From assembly GCA_028551475.1 (NCBI GenBank), contig CM052360.1, positions 19,084,501-19,148,500 of the forward strand: a DNA stretch of 64,000 bases, read 5' to 3'. This document shows, piece after piece, positions 11,596-23,926 of this stretch; the stretch's first letter is position 1, and each line of letters opens with the position of its first letter. A program made the translations under genes and the position numbers. Under the pieces are notes generated by a model. The model did no database searches. It was not told where the DNA came from and saw nothing but the letters and a program-made list of their open reading frames with translations. Source of the stretch: Casuarina equisetifolia (taxonomy: Eukaryota > Streptophyta > Magnoliopsida > Fagales > Casuarinaceae).

Positions 11596-14359
11596 AAAGG
11601 TGAGCAAGTACCACTTTATGTCCCGGCTACTATATGGGTCTCTGCTGGTTCCAACCACCCTTCTCGTATCCATATAATTTATGCTGTCTGTTCCATACCA
11701 TAGTTGGGTTATGGTGCTTGTCAGGAAGTGAGATTCTTTTGTGATCAGAAGTGCGACTGGTGAAGAAAGTTCTCTCGGCAGTTCTCTTCTTACATTTCTG
11801 AATTTGATGAAGCCAAAAGTCGTTTGTTTCAATTCAATTTAGCTTACTTGTTCTACAAGCAAACTTGCTTATCATGTTTATCAGAAAGCGTGCAGCTCAG
11901 TTGGTAACCGGTGCTACCCAAGACTTTTATGGTCTTAAGTTGGATATACAACCCCATTTTCCTTTTACCTACTAGAATTAAAAAAATAAAAATAAAAATA
12001 AAAATAAAAAGTTGTGCATTTGTTGAGTGGTGTCATTCACTTGTGTTCATACAATAAGTTCGTCAATCAAGTCCCTATAGTAGAGATGCAATATCCTTTG
12101 TCAAATGGTTCTCATGTAATATAAATTAAATTGCTTGTAAATAAGCAAAGAGGATAGTATGTAAGGATTTAATTGATTTGGTTCAGGCCCACTTGTTGCC
12201 ATCTACAATCTTCTAACTCAACCAATATTAATCGGCTATAGTAAATATCTTTTTACTAATTGTTAGAATATAGATTTTGATGAATTAAATTAAAATACAT
12301 ATAGCCAAATATTTTTGATATATACTACAATTAAATTTTTAGACTCAAGTTAATATTTCTTTGTTGCAAGAAAGTGAAAAACGTATAAAAAGTCTTAAGT
12401 GTTAATGGAGAGTTTGAAAAATCAAAGCTCGTGGACCAAATCAAAAAGAGCAAGCTTCACAAACTTTTCTTACAGGTTCTAAGCAAAGACAAAAAATGAT
12501 TGCCTTTTTGTGTGAAATTAGTTAAACGAATGTGGAGCTTTGTGGATCCACTGTTAAAGCATTTTTTGTCTTGTAGTCAATAGCCTAAAGAAGAAGAAGG
12601 GAGAGAGAGGAGAGAGAGACAGTACGAAAACAAAGAGACTCATCTAAATGATGTCATCCACTACAATGGGTCTTCTCTCAAAATGAAAAAGCAACCTTAA
12701 AGGCTTCACCTTTGACTTGGGTCTTGACAATTTGGGGGAAAAGAACTACTGCACTGCGCATGTCAGAGTCAAAAAATTCAGAGTTTCTTCCCGTTTGGAG
12801 CTCAGATTTGATATCTTCTAGAAGAAAGGGAAAAGTGTAAGCATAAATCGAACCTATTATTCTTATAAATTCGAGATTCCCTTTCTTGCTCAAGATTTAC
12901 TCGTGAAATCAAGAAATTGTAGAAAGCTTACTCATTTGTTCTCCTTTATGAAAAATCTGTGATTATTTGGTATTGATCTATATTGTACAAGCAAATTATG
13001 TTAGAGTTTGGAAAACAAAATTGGGACTTAATGTTGATTTTCCTAGCACAGATTCAAGCTTATGATTGTTATTTCATATTATTGTTTGAAGTTTGTAATT
13101 AATTGTTATTGTTTAAACTCTTAAAGAGAGAACTTGTAATTAGGATTAAGGGATTGGTTATCTTTTGTAATTAATTAATTAATTAATTGGAGAGTGACTT
13201 TAACAAATTAATAAAATAGAGTGGAGAAGATGTTGAGATGGCTTGAGTTGAACCACATTTTAACATTTTTTGTCTTTATGTATTTGTGTTCTATGTGAGT
13301 TATTTACCCATTACTTAGATTAATTTCGTCAATATAATTACTCATTACTTAACATAGCTAAAAAGAAAAGACAAAAGAATTTTTGAGAAACCTAATTCAC
13401 TCCATCTTAGATTGTTATAGGATCCAACACTAATTAAATATCAATCAACTATATTAAATATAGAAAGTCTCACATATGACTTACATTATTTTTTTTCTCT
13501 TAGAAAAACCCTGTTATTTAAGTGCTTCTTGCACTTTAAGAGCTTCACCATGCGTGGCAAGTATGGTGTATGTGAAGCTTAAGTTCGCCTATTACTAAAA
13601 CATTTCAAGCAGTAAACATGTTTTATTTGTGAGATCTTTATACATGTTGCTAAAATATTTCCATCATAAAAATTGCAGCAAATACATATATCCAGCGTAG
13701 CAGTATAGCCACGAAGCTTTCTTCGTTAGGAAGACAAAATGGAAGTCAAATTAAAATTAATTTGAAATTGAAATAGACATAAACACAAAATTCAAGTCAA
13801 ACGTGGAATATGAAGTACTTGTTACTCTTCTTTAAGTTTGCCGAAACTTATAGGTTCGTTGTTTCCCTTTTAACCTTAAATTGATTAATCCTTAGTTTAG
13901 CCCTAGCTATTACGAAGCGTTTTAATCCCTCTTTCGTTGGTCCAGTCAAATGAGTGGATGAAGTTTGCGAGTAGTATGCCCACCATCTACTTCCTATTAA
14001 ATTGGCGTCAAGTCCTAGAGGACTATTGAATGACCTTTACTCCATGCCCCTTTTTCTATGTCTACTATTTAGATTTCTGTGATCTTACTTTTTGACCACC
14101 AGGATCTTATTTGTTGGAGGACCCTTACTCCATACCCCTTTTTGGTTAATAGAATTTTCTAGTTAATTGAGAGATACGACTTGTAAATTGATGGATGATG
14201 CTTAGTCAATAATGGTGTTCAGAATGTCTTAATCTCATTGTTTGAGTAGTACTCGTTAGCTTTATGTCTCATCTTGTTTTCTTGTGTGAGCTATCCTGAT
14301 TTCCGTGATATTATTTTTGTCCAGATTGTCTATACTTCTCTAGCATCAGTATCTTCACA
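11596..14359. other. Intergenic: IDH 3'UTR, SINE-like insert, AT-rich DNA, P450 upstream region
   Basis: Bases 11596-11880 fit the IDH 3'UTR. A SINE-like element is listed separately. Bases 12580-12640 are a GA-rich run, and 13170-13190 is a short TTAA run. Near-duplicate phrases such as CTCCATGCCCCTTTTT and CTCCATACCCCTTTTT occur at about 14040 and 14130. No gene seen; the minus ORF at 12678-12893 lacks family features. Confidence 0.5.
11884..12012 (+). mobile_element. SINE-like retroposon, tRNA-derived head and A-rich tail
   Basis: GCAGCTCAGTTGGTAACC at about 11889 resembles the A box of a tRNA-derived polymerase III promoter. A degenerate B-box-like stretch follows about 45 bp later. The unit ends in a tail of AAAAT repeats (about 11977-12010). 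No clear target duplication, and the B box is weak, so this is tentative. Confidence 0.4.
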
Positions 14360-16858
14360 ATGGACCTGTCTTTTTTCACTGATATGCACAAAGATCAAGC
14401 AATCTCAACTGCAGGATTATGTGTGGTGGCATTACTCGTACTATGCATCTCTCACTGGATACACAAATGGAGAAACCACAAGTGCAACGGCGTCCTCCCT
14501 CCTGGTTCCATGGGAGTCCCTATCACTGGGGAGACCCTTCAGTCGATGATTCCAAGCTCCTCCTTAGATGTTCCTCCGTTCATTAAAAAGAGATTGCAAA
14601 GGTACCAGCAGCTGTACTTTAGTAATTGGATTGTTTCTGCTCGTCATTTTATGCTCACCAAGTTGAATGACATAAATATTTTATGGTAACAACATTGTTT
14701 CAGATACGGGCCGATTTTTCTAACAAGTGTTGCCGGTCGGCCTCTAGTGGTTTCAGCGGATATTGAATTCAATCATTTTATCCTACAGCAAGAAGGGAAA
14801 CTGGTAGAAAGTTGGTTCTTGGATTCTTCTGCAGCAGTCTTTAAAACTAGGAAGAATTCCCCAGATGGTGCCTACAATAAAAAGTATATGAGAAACTTAA
14901 CCTCGAGTCACTTTGGTGCTGAGACTCTCAAATCAAAGCTTATGGTCCAAATGGAAGAATTGGTAAACAAAACTATTAGAGTGTGAGGGTCTATCACAAA
15001 ACCTTAAGGCATTAGGTGGAGAATTCTCATCACTTATAATACTATAAGCTCATCCTCTCATTTCTAATGTGAGACAATACCTACCTTCAATACTCCCCTC
15101 ACTTGTATGCTGACATAAGCATTGACAATGGATTAAAGCCCAACTTTGGGGCGTAGGGTTTTATGAAGTGGAGGCCCATCCTGACTTTAATACCATATTA
15201 GAATGTGAGGGTTCATTCCAAAACCTTAAGGCATTAGGTGGAAAATTCTCATTACTTATAAAACCATAGGCCCATCCTCTCACTTCCAATGTGGGACAAT
15301 ACCCACCTTCAACAAAAACACTCAAGACTTGGTCCAGCCAGGAGTATGTTGAATTGAAACGCTTTGCGACAACTGTAAAGTTCTTTCTAACTTGCTTTGT
15401 TTAAACGCAAAAGAAGCTTGTAAATGTGTAATATGCATATCCTTTTGGCATGGCTAAAGCCTTTCACTTTTGCACTATCAGATGGCCATTCATTTCGGCG
15501 CAAAGCAGCTTTTTGGCTATGATCCTGAAAAGTCATCGTTAGATTTAACCCAGACCTATATCAACATCTCAAACAACCTTCTAGCTTTTCCTGTGAACAT
15601 CCCTGGTACCACTTACTATAAATCTTTAAAGGTAATTCAAATTTACAGTATTCTCACCCTTCTGTTTCATCATTTCCCTGTAAAGATAGTTGACTTCACA
15701 TATTACCTCTTTCAGAATCGTAAGAAGGTGGTGGAGATCATGAAGGATATTCTCCATGAGAGGCTTGCTTCACCAGAGACACCTAAGGGAGACGTACTTG
15801 ATCATATCATTGGAGACATGAGAACTGAAAACTTCCTCACCGAGGACTTTGTTGCTCAGCAACTGTTTGGGCTGCTTTATGTCACTTTTGAGTCAGTTTC
15901 TGTCACCATAACCATGGCTTTCAAGTTACTTGCGGGGAACCCTACTGTGTTAGAGGAATTAACGGTCCGTGCATCTAAACTCTTACCAAAGTTTGAGCTC
16001 TATATCTTTCATATTTCACTTGTTCTTAACATTTGCGTTCAATGTTCAGGCTGAGCATCAGAAAATACTGAACAAGAGAGGGAAAGTGGATTCCCCCTTG
16101 ACATGGGAAGAATACAAATCAATGACTTTTACACGATATGTCATAAATGAAATTCTTAGACTGGGTACTGTCACACCAGGATTGATAAGAAGGGCACGAA
16201 AACTTTGTTCAACGGTGCAAATGCTAAAACTTTGTTGAATGTTTAGCTACCATCAGAACCTATGCTGCAAGTTTTATGATGGGTTGTTAATCTTTCTGTA
16301 GGATACACCATTCCAGCGGGCTGGGGGATTATGGTTGCTACAAGTGCTCTTCAATTAGACCCAAACACATTCGAGAACCCTCTTGCATTCAGCCCATGGC
16401 GTTGGAAGGTGCATGCTTGAATGAGTTATGAGCAACATAAACATGATTTAATGGTTCTAAGATGTAGCCTTCTCTAATTATTCCTCTTTTGCTGCTTGTA
16501 GCATCATTTGCAGGACCTCAAGCCAGATTTCAAATTGAATTATTTCATGCCTTTTGGTGGGGGAGTGAAGCAATGCGCTGGAGCAGATTATTCTAGGATT
16601 TTGCTCTCCATCCTTCTGCATGTCTTGGTCACTAAATATAGGTAACACACCAAATTTTGGGCCTTACATACTTGAACGTGCCAAGACCATTTGCCATGCA
16701 CATAGGCTTGGGTATGCTTATTCTGATCCCAAAATTTCTTTTTTTCTTTTTTTCATTAATATAGGATGAAAAAGATAGATGGAGGAGACGTTGTTCGGGC
16801 CCCTACACTAAAGTTCAAGACTCCTTTTCATATTAAGATATCTAAAAAGAACAATTAA
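14360..16858 (+). pseudogene. CYP87-like cytochrome P450, disrupted
   Basis: Coding blocks: 14360-14601, 14704-14980, 15327-15374, 15482-15631, 15716-15964, 16055-about 16206, 16302-16408, 16514-16641, 16765-16858. It reads as a P450 of the CYP85 clan, closest to CYP87: membrane anchor at residues 17-36, LPPGSMG hinge, helix-I variant FESVS, ExxR helix K (NEILRL), FSPWRW, and the haem loop PFGGGVKQCAG with its Cys. Family members oxidise triterpenoid or steroid-like substrates on the ER; the substrate here is unknown. Two defects are visible. A ~345-bp repeat splits the second exon after NKT, giving a TGA at 14984-14986 unless spliced out. The end of block 6 has indels, so the usual join to GYTIPAGW is out of frame, and a TGA follows if read through. 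All other joins keep phase. It is a recent pseudogene or a damaged allele. Confidence 0.85.
14972..15318. repeat. 215-222-bp-unit dispersed repeat inserted in the P450 exon
   Basis: The inserted block has 1.6 copies of a unit beginning ATTAGAGTGTGAGGGT (14975) and ATTAGAATGTGAGGGT (15197), 222 bp apart. Each is followed by CCTTAAGGCATTAGGTGGA, and both end near AATGTGGGACAATACCCACC-type sequence. Flanks AACAAAAC (left) and AACAAAAAC (right) fit an 8-9-bp target duplication. No terminal inverted repeats seen. The same family appears at 31930-32500 in the opposite orientation. Confidence 0.75.
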
Positions 16859-19258
16859 GCAATGAAGTGGTAGAAATCTATTGCTTATATTGAGAAACAT
16901 CAGCAAATAATTTTATTCTCAACAAACCTCTTAAGATGACTTCTGTGTGTATCAGTTGGATTTATATTTTAAGATGATTTTCAATGTCAAGAAGTGCAAC
17001 TCTACATATTTACAACAATGACTTTTCCAGTGAAGATCTTCAATCTTCTTTTATCTACATATGTCTATTGATTTCAAAAATTTACTTTCTTCAGTGATCA
17101 TTTGAAAATCCTCTGTATAAATCTCAGAAGAAAAAAATTCAGAAATATTTTTCTCAAATTTTTATTAGTAACAACCAAAATAACAGTTTTCTATTCTCTT
17201 TCTTTCTTTTTCTTATTTTATTTTATTTTTATTTTTAAACTTTTGATTTATGGCCCCACAAAGTTATCATTAGCATTTCATAATCGATGGTTTAAAATTG
17301 AACTATTTGTGAAACACTTACATAATCTATATGCTTGTCAGGTTTAGCTCACTTATATCTAGTCCTTGTTTATTTAGCTTAGTGTGAAACAGTTTAATGC
17401 CTTTCCGTTTTCATTGGTTGGCTAGAATAATCGTATAGCAAGTGTATGGATTTTTAGACGTCTTAAGCCAAACCACCATGCACCCTATTTAATAAGCTTA
17501 TTCCACCTCAAATGAGCAAAGGATTTTATTGACTAATCAGTGAAAGATTTCTCTTGATTATACATATTTAATTGCCTCTACTTCTTCTAAGGATTGGCTA
17601 AAGTTCAAGAAAATAAATACTGAAAAATGTAGAACCTAATTTTCTTAAAAACATTAGAATATATTCTAGTTAAAGAAAGAATTATAAGATCTTTCATCTA
17701 TGAAAGAGAATATTGTATATTCCTTCGGCTTCTTAGGTAAGGAATTCCTTGATCGTCTAGTAATGTTAACAATGAATGAAATCGTTATGGTTGTTCAACA
17801 TTTCTAAATGTATGCATTCGTCCAGTATATTTTGGTTTAGGTTTATCAATTCTCCCTTTTTATTATCATTGCTTTAAAAAAAAAAAAAAAAACGATCCCG
17901 TCATCTTCAGCTTTCTCTCCATTTGCTCTATACCAATGGGGTTTCCGAGAAATAAAGTCTTTGAAAGATTCCCACTATGATTTTTCTTGGAACTCTCCTT
18001 GAAACAGGTTTTAATGTATCAATTAGAGATAAATTTGCTATAGCAATTGCTTTTTCTTGGAACACCATTGGGCTTTTGTCTTTCTATTTGGACTAAGATT
18101 TATTTTCCATGCAATTTCAACCTGTGAAAACTCAAGCTATCCTGTAACGGTGTAAGAGATGGTAAAGTTGAGTTATGATAACTTTATCTTTTCATAAAAA
18201 CCTAGTCGTTGTCCGAGACTTTATGATAACTTTATCTCTAACAATGAATTAATCTTCAAAAATAATTCGAGTAACTCAAAAAAACTAAATCAAAGGGTGA
18301 TCAGTTATTATTTTAAAATTTTTAAAATTTTTAAAATTAATTAGATTACTTCGATTAGCTTTGGAAAATCGTTTAGTTAACTCCAATAGATATGAAGGGT
18401 GATGGATAAACGTAAAACTACTCACACATAGAGAGAAAGAGATGACTGACTTATCTTTTTATCTTCATTCATTTATTTTTCTTATTTCAATAACATGAAA
18501 ACCTTAAGCATTACTTAAAAGCCAACAGGTAGAATTTAAGTGCATATTTTGAAAAGTCTTAAGATATTTCTACTCGTTACAGTATATTCCCTAGCCGTGG
18601 CACTCTAATCAGTCCAGTAAGTTAATGTTCAAAAGTCAATGTTGTGGAATCGAGGTTTTACGATACATTAATAGAATATTGATAATTATTAAACACAATA
18701 TTCTATTGAAGAGAAAAAAGAAATCATTACGTTACCTTGCATCGACATCTAGAACTTGTTTACTTGTGTTTTTCAATTTGTTTGAGAAAATCTTGTTTCT
18801 TTTTCATTCATTCTCTCTCTCTCTCTCTCTTTCTCTGTCTCTCACACACACACACACAAAACCAAGAACATGAGTCTCGAAGGAAATAGATATGCTATTC
18901 ATGAATTCTCAAGAAATGTTGAAGATATCAGGCACTAAAATTAAACAAGATTCAAATAGAAAACAAATGCAACATTCTTGATTTGGAAATTTAACTGCAG
19001 ATAGATTATTGAACATTTGATATAAGTTGTTCTTGTAATAGTTAATTTTGAATAGACCAAAAAATCAAGAAAAGTTAGAATTGCATATCACCATCCATTC
19101 TACAAGCATTACTTCTACGACAATTTGTGAAGAAGAAAGGAAAGATATTCAATAGATTAGATAGAATACTTGTAAACAAAAGACATACATGAATCCTAAA
19201 AAGATATAAGTTTTAAATAAGTTTAAAACTAGAAGAAGGTGAGGCCTAACGGCGTTCA
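16859..19258. other. AT-rich intergenic DNA with a microsatellite
   Basis: No coding, tRNA or transposon signature recognised. It starts with the P450 3'UTR. There is a T-rich block at 17190-17240 and an A-run at 17874-17892. A compound CT/CA microsatellite lies at about 18812-18858. The ORFs at 17102-17347 and 18625-18873 are low-complexity and lack family features. Confidence 0.5.
18812..18858. repeat. Compound (CT)n-(CA)n microsatellite
   Basis: About 28 bp of CT repeats with two interruptions run directly into about 17 bp of CA repeats. Confidence 0.9.
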
Positions 19259-19830
19259 TGTCACGGGCATAACTTTATTATTGTAAGTATTTTAGTTTAT
19301 GTAAAAATAGAGGTTTTGGAGTTGTTCCTACGTGGGCTTTTGTACAATTGGGTTGGGTAAGTGACACCCAAAGACATTATTTGTAAATAGGAGGGCAAGA
19401 TAGTAATTGCCCAAAGCCCTTGTAAATTGGGGGAACCCGCACAAAGGAATGGGAGACTAGTTTTGGATGCAGAAACATTGTGTTTCCTTCGGTGCTGTGT
19501 TCCCTTGAAGATGCAGGAGTGCTGTGTCTTCTAGATGCAGGTGTGTAGTTTCCACGCTAATCCTGAGGTACCGTTTCCCTTAGATGCGGTTGGTTCTCGT
19601 ATGCTTATTTACTCTTATGTAACTTGCTAATATTGCGGGGGTTGTTGTTAGAGATTCTGGGTTGGTTGTTAGTTTGAATTAATTGCTAGTTGTGTATTTT
19701 GAATTGTTGTTTGAAGAAGATAATAACAGAATAGCTAGAAAGAAGGGAAAGGGCAAACCAGACCGTAGTTTAGATTACCCATTACAGTTATGTTGGCCTT
19801 TAAGAGAGGAGTCGGATTTAGTTTGTGCCA
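19259..19830 (+). repeat. 5' LTR of the gypsy chromovirus
   Basis: Starts TGTCACGGGCATAAC and ends GTTTGTGCCA. It matches 23350-23921 over its full length. The open frame at 19683-19991 only crosses the LTR/leader border. Confidence 0.95.
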
Positions 19831-19831
19831 A

Positions 19832-19847
19832 TTTGGTATCTAGAGCC
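19832..19847 (+). other. Primer binding site (tRNA-Met type)
   Basis: TTTGGTATCTAGAGCC sits two bases after the 5' LTR. It matches the usual plant TGGTATCAGAGC primer site except for an added T and small changes. Confidence 0.75.
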
Positions 19848-19862
19848 AAGGTTCCGGACACC

Positions 19863-19991
19863 ATGGCAGACCAAATGTGGGTGCGAATCCGTGATGAGAT
19901 GGATTGTTGCCAAACTGAAATGGAGAAGTGTTTGGAAGCCAATGATCGAAAAACAGAGGAAAATAATAGGTTTTTGCAAGAAATGGTGTGA
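19863..19991 (+). pseudogene. Remnant N-terminus of gag
   Basis: A 42-residue frame (MADQMWVRIRDEMD..., Glu/Asn-rich, probably coiled coil) begins just after the primer site, where gag starts in this element class. It stops at 19991. The usual gag body, zinc knuckle and protease are absent. The next 400 bp read only an acidic low-complexity stretch (Glu-rich at 20157-20185). Confidence 0.6.
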
Positions 19992-20396
19992 AAACAAGAG
20001 GCAACAACAAAAGATATGAAAGAGATGATGATAATGTTCTAGAAATGGGGTGACAATTCTAGTAAAAAAAAAAAAGAATGTATGGGGGGTTTTAATCAGA
20101 AGAATATTGGATCCATTTCAGGTTCAAAGGACAAACATATTAAATTGGAGAAAGTGGAAGAAGAAGAAGAGGAAGAGGAAGAGGAGTTTCAAGACCGCTT
20201 TGATAGAAGGAGAGAGTGGAATGGTAGAAATTATGTGGAATATAAATGGTTACGTACGTTAGGAGATATTATGTGGAACCTTGAGGAGAAGAGGATGACC
20301 TTTTATGTCGTACTAAGGAAAGTTATCCTTTAGGAGGTGAAAACTAGGGAGAATTAGTTAGTAGATAGGGAACACATCTGTAAGGAGATTAAACAA

Positions 20397-23337
20397 GTGG
20401 GAGCAGGATTGTTGTTGCACATACAAGCTGTCCTAAAGTCAGAATTATTGTCCTTGGAGGGTAGTAACCGTGATGTGGAAGTAACAGAAGGATCAAGGAT
20501 GGAAAAAAGGCTTCAAAAGGTATTGCAAAAATATGGAGAGCTGTTTGAGGAACTTGAAGGGTTGCCTCCACCAAGAGAGTTCAATCACCGCATACCTTTA
20601 AAAGAAAGAAGTGAACAAATTGCTTCTAGACCATATCATTACCCGCATTATCAAAAAAATGAGTTGGAAAAGATGGTGGCGCAGTTGCTAGACTTAAGGG
20701 CAATTAGACTAAGCACTAGTCCTTACTCCTCACCAGTACTTTTGGTTAGAAAACAAGATAGGTCATGGAGACTTTGTGTAGACTACAGAATGCTCAACAA
20801 GCAAACAATTAAAGATAGGTTTCCTATTCCTACAGTGGAGGAACTCATGGATGAGTTATATAGAGCTCAGGTTTTTACCAAGTTAGACCTTAGATTAGGC
20901 TATCATCAGATAAGGATGCAACTTAAGGATGTGTACAAGACTGCCTTTCAGACACACTAGGGCCACTACGAATACTTGGTGATGTCTTTTGGATTATGTA
21001 ATGCCCTTTCAACTTTTCAAGCACTAATGAACGCAGTCTTCAAGGAATTCTTGAGAAGGTTTGTGTTGGTATTTTTTGATGATATACTTATTTACAGCAA
21101 GAGCTGACAAGAACACTTAGAGCATGTTGAGAGAATGCTTACAAGGCTAAAAGACCATATGTTATTCATTAAAAAGAGTAAATGTTCTTTTGGACAACCA
21201 TTAGTCAAGTACCTAGGGCATGTTATTAGTGCAGAAGGAATGGCAATGGATGAGGAAAAGATCCGTGACATGATATATTGGGCTAAACCTACCCAAGATA
21301 GTGGATTGCGTGGGTTCTTGGGATTAACAGGTTATTATAGACATTTTATTGCAAATTATGAGGGAATTGCAACTCCTCTCACAACCCTATTAAAAAAGAA
21401 TAATTTTTAATGGAATTTGGCAACAGAAAAAGCATTTGAGGAGTTGAAGAAAGCAATGGCCTCAGCACTAGTATTAGCATTACCTGACTTTGAAAAAGAA
21501 TTTATGTTGCAATGTGATGCTTCTGGGGCTAGAATTAGAGCAATGCTCTCTCAAGAAAGGCATCCAATAGCCTTCTTTAGCCAAACGATCTTAGGAAGGA
21601 ATGTACTTTTATCAACTTATGAAAAGGAACTAATGACATTGGTAGTGGCAGTAAACAAATGAAGGAATTACCTTCTTGGGCGGAAGTTCATTGTGAGAAT
21701 TGATCATAAGAGTTTGAAGCATATTTGGGATCAAAAGATTACCACACCAACTCAACAAAAATGGTTAGTGAAGTTGATGGGTTTCGATTTTGTAATCGAA
21801 TACAAGCCAGGTTGTGAGAACAAGGCAGCTGATGCACTTTCTCGCAAGGGAGAACTACTTGAAAGTAAAGAAACACAAGGGAGTTTACAAGCTATTTCAA
21901 CCCCCATTCCTCGTTGGGTGGAACCTATCCAAGATGAAGTGAAAACAAAACCAGCAATGCAAAGGTTAGTCCATCAAATACAAGCGGGCACGATTAAGGG
22001 TCCCTGGCAATATAAGAATGGGGTGGTGTTCTACAAGGGAAGAATGTATTTATGCCCTAACTCAGCTCTTTCTCGACCCTTAGTTGAGGAAATTCATGGG
22101 GCAGCCCACGAGGGAGTACATAAAACTCTTTAGAGGGTCAAGACCTCTTTCTTTTGGCGCAATATGAAGAAATTGGTACAAGAAGTAATGTAAGGGTGTA
22201 TGATTTGCCAGAAGAATAAGAATTTAAATACTTTACTAGCAGGATTGATGCAACCGTTACCTGTGCCCCATGAGGTATGGACTGAATTGTTTATGGATTT
22301 TGTTGATGGGTTACCAAACTAGAAAGGAAAGACATGCATCCTAGTTGTGGTTGATAGATTATCTAAGATGGCCCATTTTATGCCTCTTAGTCATCCCTAT
22401 ACAGCAATTACGGTAATAGAGGTTTTCTTCCAAAACATTTATAGGTTGTATGGATTACCTAAAAGGATTATTTCTGATAGGGACAAGGTCTTCACTAGTC
22501 TATTTTGGCAAGAGTTGTTTAATTTGCAGGGAGCAAGGCTCAATTACTCCACTGCCTATCACCTTCAATCAGATGGACAAACAGAGGCAGTAAATCGAGT
22601 CCTAGAGATGTATCTGAGGTGTTTTACTGGTGACTAGCTGAAGTATTAGGTTAAATGGTTGCCATGAGCTAAATTATGTTATAACACTAGCATACATAGC
22701 TCTTCAGGAAAGAGCCCTTACGAGGTTGTGTATGGACATCCTCCTCATTCTCTTTTAGATTATATACCAAGAGCCACTTTTGTGGAGTCAGCAGAAAAAA
22801 AAATTGTTGGAAAGGGATTAAGTTATAAAGGTACTAAGGGAGAGGCTCATAGACTCCCAAAACCGGATCAAGAGGGTTTATGATAAAGGGAGGACAGACA
22901 AGGAGTTCCAGGTAGGGGAGATGGTTTTCCTCCGACTACAGCCTTACCATTAGTTATCAGTGAGCATGAAGCATACACATAAACTTTCCCCTCAATATTA
23001 TGGACCCTTTGAGATTCTAGCAAGGGTGGGAGCTTTAGCATACAAGCTCAAATTGTCGAAGACTTCAAAGATTCATCCAGTATTCCATGTTTCTTCCTTG
23101 AAGAAGTGCTTAGGCAACGGGATGCAAATGCAAGCAAAACTTCCAGCTTATGTAGAAATAGAAGGTGTTGTGTTAGCACAACCTCAAACCATCCTCCAGA
23201 CTAGAATGAGGAAGGGCATAGAAGAAGTGTTGGTGCTGTGGAAGGGATCACCTGCTATTGATGCTACTTGGCAACCTATGGATCAGATGCGCTTGAGATA
23301 CCCAGATTTCAACCTTGGGGACAAGGTTTTTGCTTGA
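20397..23337 (+). pseudogene. gypsy pol remnant: RT, RNase H, integrase, chromodomain-like tail
   Basis: Reverse transcriptase covers about 20620-21400 (SPYSSPVLLVRKQDRSWRLC, VDYRMLN, catalytic [17 protein letters not shown]). RNase H covers about 21420-21850 (LQCDASG, DALSRK). Integrase follows to about 23000, with core MVDRLSKMAHF and IISDRDKVF. The tail (VLVLWKGSPAIDATWQPMD) resembles the chromodomain that chromoviruses carry after integrase. Stops break the frame at about 20958, 21105, 21408, 21660, 22131 and 22635, and the 22640-22960 part is also scrambled. The catalytic residues of RT and integrase can still be seen, so the decay is moderate. Confidence 0.92.
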
Positions 23338-23349
23338 GGGGGAGGGAGT
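23336..23349 (+). other. Polypurine tract
   Basis: GAGGGGGAGGGAGT immediately precedes the 3' LTR, the expected plus-strand primer. Confidence 0.85.
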
Positions 23350-23921
23350 TGTCATGGGCATAACTTTATTATTGTAAATATTTTAGTTTATGTAAAAATA
23401 AGGGTTTTGGAGTTGTTCATATGTGGGCTTTTGTACAATTGGGTTGGGTAAGTGACACCCAAAGACATTATGTGTAAATAGGAGGGCAAGATAGTAATTG
23501 CCCAAAGCCTTTGTAAATTGGGGGAACCCGCACAAGGGAACGAGAGACTAGTTTTGGATGCAGAAACATTGTGTTTCCTTCGGTGCTATGTCCCCTTGAA
23601 GATGCAGGAGTGTTGTGTCCTTTAGATGCAGGTGTGCAATTTCCACGCTGATGCTAAGGTACCGTTTCCCTTAGATGTGGTTGGTTCTCTTATGCTTATT
23701 TACTCTTATGCAACTTGCTAATATTGCGGGGGTTGTTGCTAGAGATTCTGGGTTGGTTGTTAGTTTGAATTAATTGCTGGTTGTGCATTTTGAATTGTTG
23801 TTTGAAGAAGATAATAACAGAATAGCTAGAAAGAAGGGAAAGGGCAAACCAAACCGTAGTTTAGATTACCCATTACAGTTACGTCAGCCTTTAAGAGAAG
23901 AGTCGGATTTAGTCCGTGCCA
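23350..23921 (+). repeat. 3' LTR of the gypsy chromovirus
   Basis: Starts TGTCATGGGCATAAC and ends AGTCCGTGCCA. It is followed at once by the target duplication GTTCA. Confidence 0.95.
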
Positions 23922-23926
23922 GTTCA

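Larger units (their letters stand above)
19259..23921 (+). mobile_element. Ty3/gypsy LTR retrotransposon, chromovirus type, gag/PR-deleted
   Basis: Complete LTR-to-LTR copy of 4,663 bp. It has two 572-bp LTRs starting TG and ending CA, a perfect GTTCA target duplication (19254-19258 and 23922-23926), a tRNA-Met-type primer site and a polypurine tract before the 3' LTR. The interior is only 3.5 kb and encodes RT, RNase H, integrase and a C-terminal chromodomain-like tail in the Ty3 order. Most of gag and all recognisable protease are missing. By eye the LTRs differ at about 35-40 sites (roughly 6%), many of them C/T or G/A. Several in-frame stops make it non-autonomous. Confidence 0.95.
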
